Shown here: positions 39,853-46,463 of the stretch, in pieces | How positions within the stretch are numbered: the stretch's first letter is position 1 | Layout: the number at the start of each line of letters is the position of its first letter | NCBI GenBank assembly: GCA_002307185.1 | Contig: DBTT01000019.1 | Coordinates: forward strand, 1 to 46,463 | From: Bacteroidales bacterium UBA1309 | GTDB lineage: Bacteria > Bacteroidota > Bacteroidia > Bacteroidales > Dysgonomonadaceae | Reading direction: 5' to 3' | DNA length: 46,463 nt | Position numbers and translations under genes: made by a program | The notes under the pieces: generated by a model | Seen by the model: only the letters and a program-made list of their open reading frames with translations | The model's database searches: none | Told to the model about the DNA's origin: nothing

Positions 39853-40425
39853 ATAAAAACTTTAGGTCGAAATTTAGTTCCGATCTTTGATATTTATTCA
39901 ATAGCATGTTGGTAATTCTTTTTCCTGTAGCATTATACTGTTTCCGAGGGAAAAAATTTGCTCTGTTCCTCCAAAAACGCCCTTTGTTTTTTTGAAAACG
40001 ACACTGTAAACGTTTTCATCTTATGGCTACGTTATGATTCAAAATTGTTAAAAAGAGAAGGGCAGTATCAATTTAGAGGTATCAGAATTACTTGTCGTTA
40101 TAATAAAGCCTTTTCTGAACACGGTGAAAAAATTACATAATCAAGTAGCTATTATCTGCAAGATTTTACCTCTTCGTTTCAAGAAATGAGGTGTCATTTT
40201 GGGTTATCAGCTTTAGATTATAGATTTTGTGTGTTTGAATACTACATTACTCCTCGCATTTGCAAATATATATATAAAATACTATTTGAAAGCAAATAGT
40301 TCAAAACTGTCATTGTTTTGTTGAAAAGAAAATAAAGCAAACATGCTGGATGACCAAATTTGTGTTTATCCTAAAAGAAAACGAGGCTGGATCAATGATT
40401 CGTTAGATACAGCCTCCTTGATTTG
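39853..40425. other. 573-bp intergenic region
   Basis: AT-rich, between the TPR regulator gene (start at 39852) and the end of the AstE/AspA-like operon. It holds the operon terminator (40369-40416). Short ORFs on the plus strand (for example 39958-40140) start with TTG and have low-complexity content, and I do not consider them genes. No clear -7 box for the TPR regulator was found. Confidence 0.5.
40369..40416 (-). terminator. Intrinsic terminator of the ATP-grasp/AstE operon
   Basis: On the minus strand GAGGCTG (40416 to 40410) pairs with CAGCCTC (40389 to 40383), with a 20-nt interior that partly pairs, followed by TTTTCTTTT. It begins 10 bp after the stop codon of the last gene. Confidence 0.65.
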
Positions 40426-41352
40426 TTATACTTTCGCAATCTTAAACATGATGGTATTTTGGTGTACTAGAGGTCGGTGATGGGAAAAAAATATTGTGCC
40501 ATCGGCGGGAGAAGTAATCACACTGCGAACGGCACCGGTGAAAGGGTCGAGTATTTTTGCTAAAACACCTCCTTTTTTGATGCTTTCACCAGAATGCTTT
40601 ATCTGATATAGAATCCCGGCTTCGTCTGATGAGATGGTTATAAGATCCCTATCTTTCAATACGAAGGAGTGGTATCCTTCATGCATAGGCTTTTCAATGA
40701 TCTTCATGTTTTTTAAAAAGCGGAGGACGGCAGTCCACGCTTCCTTGGCTATGTCTTTGTCAATGGTGTCGGTTTGCCCTGCGTATAATGAAAATGCATC
40801 GGTTTCAAATATCTGCCAGTTGTAATTCAGTACTCCCGTGTCAAACGATTTGGGCTTGCGTAGCAGAACATAAGGCAATCCGAATTTTTGAGCCAATTTT
40901 TCATTGTGGAAGCCTGTTTCCATCATGCTCACATGCGGGATAAAACTGCCCGGCATATAAAAACTTGCCAATTGTATGCCATATTTATATCCCCGAACAT
41001 TGTCAAAAATGACGGAAGCTATCCGTTGCGTGGTTTCTCCTTTGCCGTACCCGGGAAACATGCGGTTGACGTCGGTGTTATCCATAGCCCAGAAACGCTT
41101 GTCTATGTTCATCGAAAAATGGTTTGCCGATGGAATCACCAAAATCTCGTGGCCCGGATTAATTTTGCCATCATTTTCAAGTTCAATCAAGTTTTTAACG
41201 ATCTGAGAGCAGATAAATTGCTGTTGTACTTCGTCTCCTCTCATGGCCCCAACAATGGCAACCGATTTTTCCCCCTCTCCAAAGCGAAACCCGCGAATTT
41301 TAAATTCGTCACGGTAGGGTGACTTCATCCGAAATAATATCTCTTGTTTCAT
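40426..41352 (-). CDS. AstE/AspA-like deacylase homologue lacking the active site (probable pseudoenzyme)
   Basis: This 308-residue protein is of the succinylglutamate desuccinylase/aspartoacylase family, similar in length and layout to the gene product just upstream. The catalytic positions differ. The first zinc motif 'G-x-H-G-D-E' reads 'GAMRGDE', with arginine 38 in place of histidine. The second zinc histidine of the paralogue ('LDIHAS') corresponds to 'YGIQLAS', glutamine 127. The catalytic glutamate ('VVEMG') aligns with tyrosine 190 in 'FSLYAGQ'. The fold elements and the C-terminal beta-barrel ('ITSPADGTIFFSHHRPLVHQ') are kept. It is probably a non-catalytic partner or binding subunit. 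It overlaps the upstream gene by 4 bp (ATGA), so the two are translated together. Confidence 0.85.
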   Translation of the reverse strand: MKQEILFRMKSPYRDEFKIRGFRFGEGEKSVAIVGAMRGDEVQQQFICSQIVKNLIELENDGKINPGHEILVIPSANHFSMNIDKRFWAMDNTDVNRMFPGYGKGETTQRIASVIFDNVRGYKYGIQLASFYMPGSFIPHVSMMETGFHNEKLAQKFGLPYVLLRKPKSFDTGVLNYNWQIFETDAFSLYAGQTDTIDKDIAKEAWTAVLRFLKNMKIIEKPMHEGYHSFVLKDRDLITISSDEAGILYQIKHSGESIKKGGVLAKILDPFTGAVRSVITSPADGTIFFSHHRPLVHQNTIMFKIAKV

Positions 41353-42287
41353 GCGTTTGGTTTTTCTGAAAAAATGCGTGCGATCAATGAGCCTTCATAC
41401 ACAACCGGGTAGGTTCGAAGCGTGAACAGCAGGCCGTCCACAGGAGATAGTACGTCTTGAAGCACCTTTCCTTCGAGCGGGTCAACGATTTGGCAAAGCA
41501 ATTCACCTTTTCCCACCCAGTCGGAATGCTTCACTTGCGGAAGAATCACTCCCGAGCAGTCTGCGTTGAGAAAGCATACTTCGCCCGTGGTGGATACGAT
41601 CGGATTTGTAATTTCTGCCACAGGTTTGTATTTATTGAGCATTTTCATCTTGTACATCATGTTGAAAATGCCATCGACCAGACGGTCTCCGTATTCGCGG
41701 GTAATGCGCATCCCGATGCCCATTTCGACGACTATGGTAGGTGTTTTCAGAGAATTGAGCGTGTGGGCGAGGGTCGATTCAAGCACTGTGGCCGCATCAT
41801 GAATCCAGATGAAGTCGATATTCAGCAGTTGCGCTGATGGAATCAACTTTTCAGACATTTTCGCATTGATGCGGGCTTGTGGCATTTCCCGCAAGAAAAT
41901 GTTACTGGCATGGATGTCGAGCACCATATCTGCGCCTTTCAGATCCTGGATGATCCGGTAGGCCGTGTTTTCTATTTGGTGTCCTTGTATTTCTCCCGGA
42001 AAAATGCGGTTCATATCCAAATCAAACGTTGGAATGCCGCGGGTAACAGAATCGACACCCAATGGATTCAATGCAGGATAGACATCCACCGTGCCGTTCA
42101 GCATGTCGATATTCTCTCGCAAACGGCGGATAAGTTCGTAGCAGACATATTGCCCTTCCAGCTCGTCTCCATGTATTCCGGTTACGATGCATATTCGCTT
42201 TTTTCCACTTCCGTTTTCTAATGTTTGCTTTCGGATAAGCAGCTGTTCATCGATGGGCAACCCGTCCGAAATGATAGTCTTAATCAT
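41349..42287 (-). CDS. AstE/AspA-family zinc deacylase/peptidase (M14-like)
   Basis: This 312-residue protein has an intact active site: histidine 39 and glutamate 42 in 'TGIHGDELEG', the third zinc ligand histidine 126 in 'LDIHASNIFLREMPQ', and the catalytic glutamate 188 in 'TIVVEMGIG'. The C-terminal domain (about 225-310; 'IVSTTGEVCFLNADCSGVIL', 'LSPVDGLLFTLRTYP') is the barrel found in AstE/AspA-like proteins. The family removes acyl groups from amino acids or cleaves C-terminal residues. Here it probably processes or recycles the product of the neighbouring amidoligase-like enzyme. It starts 2 bp after the transglutaminase stop codon and overlaps the downstream paralogue by 4 bp. Confidence 0.93.
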   Translation of the reverse strand: MIKTIISDGLPIDEQLLIRKQTLENGSGKKRICIVTGIHGDELEGQYVCYELIRRLRENIDMLNGTVDVYPALNPLGVDSVTRGIPTFDLDMNRIFPGEIQGHQIENTAYRIIQDLKGADMVLDIHASNIFLREMPQARINAKMSEKLIPSAQLLNIDFIWIHDAATVLESTLAHTLNSLKTPTIVVEMGIGMRITREYGDRLVDGIFNMMYKMKMLNKYKPVAEITNPIVSTTGEVCFLNADCSGVILPQVKHSDWVGKGELLCQIVDPLEGKVLQDVLSPVDGLLFTLRTYPVVYEGSLIARIFSEKPNA

Positions 42288-42289
42288 CG

Positions 42290-43063
42290 TTATCTATGTT
42301 CTACTTTTACAATTACCTCTAAGTTTTGAAATGCAACGCCTCGAAAAACACCTTTGTCGATGGCGCAATCCCCGTAGTCCCTTCCTTGTGCGATTTTGAT
42401 GTAATTGATAGCTATTTTCACATTGTGTGTTGGGTCGTAGCCATGCCAAGCCCCGTCTTCATAGTATTCCACCCATGCGTGGCTGAATCCTTCTCCTTCG
42501 ATGAACCCTGCAACATATCTCGCTGGAATATCATTTAGGCGGCACAAAGATATCATGATATGCGCATAATCCTGACAAACCCCTTTGCCAAGCGACAAAG
42601 CTTCTTCGGCGCTTGTGCCAATTCCCGTCACACCTCCTTCGTAGGTGATAAGCGAATTTATTTTATCAGAAATGAATTTTGCTTTTTCATGGTTATCTAA
42701 ATCTCGCGTGAAGTCCAATTCCTGATTCACTTGAAGCAGTTTATCGGAAGGCTTCGTGAATCTAGATACAAATCTATAGATGGGGTTTAACTCTTCGTGA
42801 ATAATATAGGGATATGTCTCCAGCACTCCTTGAGACGAAAACTCAAAGGTATTGTGAAATTCGTCGATATAACCTGTGAGAATTTTATTACCGAAAACAT
42901 CTTCGCTTTTGTTTATTACTCCACGAGGAAATATATGATAATGGCTTTCCACAATACGTTGAGCTTCATTGCCGAAAGGGAGCAATCGCAATAGATAACT
43001 GTGAGAACGGATTCTTTCAGAAAAAGTTATTTTGGCTTTGTAAATATATCTAAGTTTTGGCAT
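42290..43063 (-). CDS. Transglutaminase-like cysteine protease
   Basis: 257 residues: an N-terminal beta-rich 'transglutaminase_N' domain (about 5-90, 'YIYKAKITFSERIRSHSYLLRLLP') followed by the core (about 130-250). The catalytic triad is visible: cysteine in 'GKGVCQDYAHIM', histidine in 'FSHAWVEYY' and aspartate in 'GYDPTHN'. 'CQDYAHI' followed by 'RLNDIPARYVAGFIEG' is typical of bacterial COG1305 proteins. It has no signal peptide. In the genomic neighbourhoods described for circularly permuted ATP-grasp and alpha-E genes, this type of transglutaminase is the regular third partner, thought to act as a peptidase or peptide-modifying enzyme. It starts 17 bp after the alpha-E gene. Confidence 0.95.
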   Translation of the reverse strand: MPKLRYIYKAKITFSERIRSHSYLLRLLPFGNEAQRIVESHYHIFPRGVINKSEDVFGNKILTGYIDEFHNTFEFSSQGVLETYPYIIHEELNPIYRFVSRFTKPSDKLLQVNQELDFTRDLDNHEKAKFISDKINSLITYEGGVTGIGTSAEEALSLGKGVCQDYAHIMISLCRLNDIPARYVAGFIEGEGFSHAWVEYYEDGAWHGYDPTHNVKIAINYIKIAQGRDYGDCAIDKGVFRGVAFQNLEVIVKVEHR

Positions 43064-43080
43064 TCCTGTTCTTTACATCC

Positions 43081-43767
43081 TTATGCACTGAAAATCGCAT
43101 TCAGATAAGATAATGTTTTGATGTCCTTGTAACTGTCTGCATACAATTGGCTTTCGTATGCTTTTAATTGTGCTTCATTGTACATTTCCAAACCGCAATC
43201 AATGCACCCTTTAATCCTCTCCAACAACCCAATGATCCGTTCAAGAGGATACTCAAACCGGATTAGGATGTCGGAAGATTCGGCAAATTTACCAAAGAAA
43301 ATTGTCTTTCTCACATTCGCCGTGCAAATTCTTTCGTCAGCCGAACCCCAAAAGGCCAATATGCAATCGGTAATATATTGAAGGCTGCCCAACCCTCTCG
43401 ATTGTTCTTTACTGTTTTTCATATAGTTAATCGCCATTTGGATGTATGACAGGGTTTCACTTTTGATTTCTTCCCTCAAAAGGATGGCGTTGTCATTTAC
43501 ACTTTCGAGCATATTGATAACCGAATCAGCATTGCTCAAATCGTAAAGGTAACTTGCAATAAAATGCTCGGGTGAATTATATTTGTCTTCAATCCCCATT
43601 TTGATGCAAAACGTTTTGTAGGCATCCCCATCTTCGTCAATCATCAAGTCGTAATGCCGGCGAAGCAAATGAAGGGCCAAATACACGCGCTCGGCATATC
43701 TTCCCATCCAAAAAAGGCGGTTAGCCTTTATTACCGATATTGCGTTGTTTGCTTTTAGTGAAACCAT
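43081..43767 (-). CDS. Alpha-E domain protein (short form)
   Basis: A 228-residue all-helical protein. The start 'VIKANRLFWMGRYAERVYLALHLLRRHYD' matches the alpha-E family N-terminus 'ARNLYWLGRYLERAE'. The repeated helices with 'LSYIQMAINYMKNSKEQSRGLGSLQYI' follow. The family's usual length is about 310 residues, so this is a compact version that lacks part of the usual C-terminal region. Alpha-E proteins are of unknown biochemical function but occur almost only beside circularly permuted ATP-grasp genes, or fused to them. Here the ATP-grasp gene is 24 bp upstream and the transglutaminase gene 17 bp downstream. Confidence 0.92.
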   Translation of the reverse strand: MVSLKANNAISVIKANRLFWMGRYAERVYLALHLLRRHYDLMIDEDGDAYKTFCIKMGIEDKYNSPEHFIASYLYDLSNADSVINMLESVNDNAILLREEIKSETLSYIQMAINYMKNSKEQSRGLGSLQYITDCILAFWGSADERICTANVRKTIFFGKFAESSDILIRFEYPLERIIGLLERIKGCIDCGLEMYNEAQLKAYESQLYADSYKDIKTLSYLNAIFSA

Positions 43768-43791
43768 ACTATGCTAATGTTAAATTTGTTA

Positions 43792-45111
43792 TTACTTTTT
43801 TAATACCCATGTGTCTTTGAATCCTCCCCCTTGTGACGAATTCACAATGAAAGAGTCGGGATTTCGCGTGTATCGGGTAAGTCCGCTGGGCCACACCACG
43901 GTGTCTTCGCCGCTTAGTACAAACACCCGCAAGTCGGATTTCCTTGAAACGGTCTCGTCCCCTTCGATAATTTCCAAATCAATGAAATCAATCACTTCTT
44001 GTGCGATCCATCTGCGTGGTTCCTTTTTTATCAGCTCTTTTAATTCTTCCAATTTGGCCGCATCCATGTCTTTCCCGAACATCACGCCATATCCTCCCGC
44101 TTCTGCCACATCTTTGATCACCAAACGATGCAGGTTGTCAAGGACAAATCTCTTGTCTTGTTCAAAATAGGGCAGGTAAGTTGGGGCGTTCTTCATGATT
44201 GCTTTCTCGCCCAAATAATATTCCACCATTTTGGGTACAAAGTAATAAATCCCTTTGTCGTCCGCCAGCCCATTTCCAAACGCATTGATGATCGCAACAT
44301 TTCCGGCAGCATAGGCTTGAAATAAATTGGGAACACCAAGCAAAGAGGTGCTTTCGAAAACAAGCGGGTCCAAATATTCATCAGAGATGCGCCTATAGAT
44401 GACCCCCACCTTGTCTTTTTTGTCAAACAAGCCTTTGTAGTAAACCATATTGTTCTCCACAATCAAATCGTCGGCATAAGCCAGCAAGACCCCTGCTTTT
44501 TCAGCCAGATAGGAGTGTTCGAAATAGGCCGAATTGTACCTTCCGGGGGTCAAAATCACCTCCAGCCCATTGTCAACGTTCACATAATCCATCGTTTTTC
44601 TTAAAAGCGAGGAATAATGCCTGTTGTCAAAGATTTTATTATTCTGGAACGTTTCAGGAGACGCTTTCCTCGTGATGTTGCGTGCAATCATCGGATAAGA
44701 TGCCCCTGACGGAATCCGAAGGTTGTCCTCCAATACATACCATGTCCCGTCTTTGGCCTGAACCAAATCTATCCCCGAAATGTGGGAATACACATTCTTT
44801 ATGGGTGTAATACCTTCACATTGTGGTAAATATCCGGATGAAGAATAAATAAACTCGGGTGGAATTACGCCGTCCTTCACTATGTTTTTGTCGTGATAAA
44901 TGTCGTATAAAAACAAATTCAATGCTTTTACGCGTTGCCGCAACCCTTCGTCGAGTTCTGCCCAATCGGAATTCGATATGATCCTCGGGATTGGGTCAAA
45001 CGGAAAAAGTTGTTCTTTAAAAGTGCCATTTTTGTAAATACCGAATCTTACGCCAAATCGATCCATCCACTTGTTGACAGTATCTCTCTGTTTTACTAAT
45101 AAATCATACAT
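43792..45111 (-). CDS. Circularly permuted type 2 ATP-grasp protein
   Basis: 439 residues. The family motifs appear in order: 'PFDPIPRII' (about 37-46), 'WYVLEDNLRIPSGASYPMIAR' in two parts (about 130-150), 'VGVIYRRISDEYLDPLVF', 'NAFGNGLADDKGIYYFVPKMV', 'VIKDVAEAGGYGVMFG' (nucleotide-binding) and the C-terminal 'VNSSQGGGFKDTWVL'. These are the hallmarks of COG2308 proteins, in which the ATP-grasp fold is circularly permuted. They are predicted amide/peptide ligases. The protein is soluble. It is the first gene of the five-gene operon, behind a -7 element at 45207-45214. The N-terminus is shorter than in many homologues, but the start ATG at 45111 is the only good one. Confidence 0.95.
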   Translation of the reverse strand: MYDLLVKQRDTVNKWMDRFGVRFGIYKNGTFKEQLFPFDPIPRIISNSDWAELDEGLRQRVKALNLFLYDIYHDKNIVKDGVIPPEFIYSSSGYLPQCEGITPIKNVYSHISGIDLVQAKDGTWYVLEDNLRIPSGASYPMIARNITRKASPETFQNNKIFDNRHYSSLLRKTMDYVNVDNGLEVILTPGRYNSAYFEHSYLAEKAGVLLAYADDLIVENNMVYYKGLFDKKDKVGVIYRRISDEYLDPLVFESTSLLGVPNLFQAYAAGNVAIINAFGNGLADDKGIYYFVPKMVEYYLGEKAIMKNAPTYLPYFEQDKRFVLDNLHRLVIKDVAEAGGYGVMFGKDMDAAKLEELKELIKKEPRRWIAQEVIDFIDLEIIEGDETVSRKSDLRVFVLSGEDTVVWPSGLTRYTRNPDSFIVNSSQGGGFKDTWVLKK

Positions 45112-45206
45112 ATGTTATTCGTTGTTTGGTTAGCACAATATCGCTAAATATCTCTTTTTGCTAATCATTTGGGCGATAGACCCCGGATCTATATACCTAT
45201 ATATCG

Positions 45207-45214
45207 CAAATATA
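45207..45214 (-). promoter_or_regulatory. -7 promoter element TATATTTG for the ATP-grasp operon
   Basis: The minus strand reads TATATTTG (45214 to 45207), matching TAnnTTTG. A weak ATTG lies 23 bp upstream. The leader is about 95 nt to the ATG at 45111. Confidence 0.4.
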
Positions 45215-45424
45215 ATCAGATTGATGTCAAAAAGTTACAATTAATGTGTTTTTAACATATATTTTTTACTTTTGATTCGTAAATTGTTGATATTTATGTT
45301 GATATGTTTTTTAATAAAAACTTTATCTTTTCCTATTTGAAAGTCCTATTTTATTTTAAGTGAATTTATTATCACTTTTATATGAATAAAAATTCATGGA
45401 TTTTCTCTTTTTTGAAGTTTACTA

Positions 45425-45457
45425 TTTGTCACAAAATCGTATTTTTATGTAAGTTTG
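45425..45457 (+). promoter_or_regulatory. Bacteroidota promoter of the cyclophilin gene
   Basis: TTTG (45425-45428), a 21-bp spacer and TAAGTTTG (45450-45457). The leader is about 90 nt to the ATG at 45554. Confidence 0.55.
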
Positions 45458-45553
45458 TGCTTTTGTTTAAATTCGATCCCATAGTTAATGCCAATATGTC
45501 TATGGATACTATTCATCTATCATTTATATTAATCTTTACACTATATTATCATT

Positions 45554-46336
45554 ATGACCATTATGACAAATTTGAACGCAAGCCCTCAAAAAGAAATTTA
45601 TGTTTCGATTGATACCGATTATGGCAAAATAAAAGTGAAATTATATAACGACACGCCTCTGCATCGGGACAATTTTCTTAAAGCAGTAAAAGACGATGCT
45701 TTTGGCGGGGTATTGTTTCATCGGGTAATCAGAGATTTTATGATCCAAGGGGGTGACCCATCCACTCTTAAAGATTCGCTAAAAGCAAAAGAGTTCAAAA
45801 CCAAATACGACTATCGAATTGATTCAGAATTTGTTTATCCAACTCATTTTCACAAAAAAGGAGCCTTGGCAGCAGCCCGTGAAGGAGACGACGTGAATCC
45901 AGCGAAGGCCTCATCTCCCACTCAATTTTATATTGTAACGGGAAAAATATTCAATGGATCTGCGTTGGACTTGATTGAAAAGCAAAAACACGAACGTCTG
46001 GTTCAGAATATTCTTCACCGGCTTCAATCTGAAAACCAAGAAAAAATCAAGGAACTTTATCGTTCGCGAAACAGTTCCGAGTTGAATGCCCTTCGTGATT
46101 CTTTCATCGAGCAAGCCAAAAAAGAAGCCATTTTACTCAAAGACAAAATATTATTGACCAAAGAGCAGCGAGATATTTACCGGACAATAGGCGGCACGCC
46201 ACATTTGGATGGCGAATACACCGTATTTGGCGAAGTCGTGGAAGGGTTGGATGTCGTGGACAAAATTCAAAAAGTTGCCACCGATCCTTCAGACAGACCA
46301 AAATCAGAAATTAGATTCAAAATAGCAATTCTGTAG
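45554..46336 (+). CDS. Cyclophilin-type peptidyl-prolyl isomerase with helical insertion
   Basis: 260 residues. The cyclophilin fold is shown by 'VKLYNDTPLHRDNFLKAV' (30-47), 'FHRVIRDFMIQGGDP' (56-70), 'GALAAAREGDDVNPAKASSPTQFYI' in two parts (about 103-127) and, near the C-terminus, 'YTVFGEVVEGLDVVDKI'. A charged, helical insertion of about 70 residues (about 137-205, 'KQKHERLVQNILHRLQSENQ') separates the core halves. Many Bacteroidota cyclophilins have such an insertion. No signal peptide is seen, so it is probably cytoplasmic. A second ATG lies three codons downstream. It catalyses proline cis/trans isomerisation in protein folding. Confidence 0.95.
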   Translation: MTIMTNLNASPQKEIYVSIDTDYGKIKVKLYNDTPLHRDNFLKAVKDDAFGGVLFHRVIRDFMIQGGDPSTLKDSLKAKEFKTKYDYRIDSEFVYPTHFHKKGALAAAREGDDVNPAKASSPTQFYIVTGKIFNGSALDLIEKQKHERLVQNILHRLQSENQEKIKELYRSRNSSELNALRDSFIEQAKKEAILLKDKILLTKEQRDIYRTIGGTPHLDGEYTVFGEVVEGLDVVDKIQKVATDPSDRPKSEIRFKIAIL

Positions 46337-46387
46337 CTTCATCCAACCCAAGTTGCATTTGTGTATTCCAATCATCCGTTTTTCATC

Positions 46388-46427
46388 AATCTATTACTCT
46401 TTGTTTGTCAGAGTGATAGATTTTTTT
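46388..46427 (+). terminator. Intrinsic terminator of the cyclophilin gene
   Basis: AATCTATTACTCT (46388-46400) pairs with AGAGTGATAGATT (46410-46422), with one G-U pair and a 9-nt loop, followed by Ts to 46427. It lies about 50 bp after the stop codon. Confidence 0.85.
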
Positions 46428-46463
46428 GACAAAAATAGAGCAAAAAACCTCCTGTAATATTTG

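Larger units (their letters stand above)
45112..45553. other. 442-bp divergent intergenic region between the ATP-grasp operon and the cyclophilin gene
   Basis: Very AT-rich. It holds a -7 element for the operon on the minus strand (45214 to 45207) and a full promoter for the cyclophilin gene on the plus strand (45425-45457). A further TACTTTTG at 45267-45274 (plus) lacks a -33 box. A short plus-strand ORF (45382-45612) overlaps the cyclophilin start in another frame and is not supported. Confidence 0.5.

Noticed and set aside
39958..40140. Plus-strand frame of 60 codons in the large gap
   Set aside because: TTG start, cysteine-rich random-looking sequence, no promoter upstream.
1..46463. CRISPR arrays, complete insertion sequences or prophage
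   Set aside because: No regularly spaced direct repeats, transposase genes or phage structural genes were seen.

Overview
The window is a bacterial chromosome segment from the phylum Bacteroidota, most likely order Bacteroidales. The evidence is a SusC/SusD outer-membrane pair, many short-signal lipoproteins, DUF2027-Smr and DUF5106-type proteins, and promoters that repeatedly fit the lineage-specific pattern TTTG-N19-21-TAnnTTTG instead of the sigma-70 consensus. I cannot fix the genus. I saw no intact insertion sequence, prophage or CRISPR array.

Layout. 1-4271 (minus): a SusC TonB-dependent transporter followed by a SusD-like lipoprotein that runs off the left edge. 4272-5100: non-coding, with the susC promoter, an inverted repeat and a 49-codon ORF that may be a gene remnant. 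5101-11203: an AraC-family regulator divergent from four genes that together form a complete trans-4-hydroxy-L-proline pathway to 2-oxoglutarate: a deaminase of the dihydrodipicolinate-synthase superfamily, a 2-oxoglutarate-semialdehyde dehydrogenase, a 4-hydroxyproline 2-epimerase and a D-amino-acid dehydrogenase. 11498-14317: an LptD-like LPS assembly protein. 14318-14965: a gap with a good promoter, UUAGGU repeats, a 12-bp hairpin and a terminator, read here as a candidate small RNA. 14966-28287: mostly housekeeping genes: an MBL/beta-CASP RNase, 3-methyladenine DNA glycosylase I, an ABC-F ATPase, a PDZ/DUF4136 protein, riboflavin synthase, an EamA permease, an OsmC protein, LipB, LipA, a DPP-IV-like peptidase and HtpG.

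28288-39852: an ECF sigma factor, a thioredoxin-like lipoprotein, QueA, a DUF2027-Smr protein, an LEA-like lipoprotein, TyrS, tRNA-Gln, a PIN-PhoH ATPase, a metallophosphoesterase, a 62-residue unknown protein and a TPR/membrane/HTH regulator. 40426-45111 (minus): a tight five-gene operon encoding a circularly permuted ATP-grasp enzyme, an alpha-E protein, a transglutaminase-like protease and two tandem AstE/AspA-type deacylase homologues. The last of these has lost both metal-binding histidines and the catalytic glutamate. 45554-46336: a cyclophilin with a long helical insertion.

The most interesting part is the 40426-45111 operon. Its first three genes match the predicted amidoligase/transglutaminase peptide-synthesis neighbourhoods described by comparative genomics. 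Here the peptidase partner appears to be an active/inactive pair of AstE/AspA-like hydrolases. The second is the candidate small RNA upstream of the beta-CASP RNase, whose predicted mRNA leader starts with a hairpin whose loop is complementary to the repeat in the small RNA. The third is the compact hydroxyproline operon with repeated operator-like motifs.
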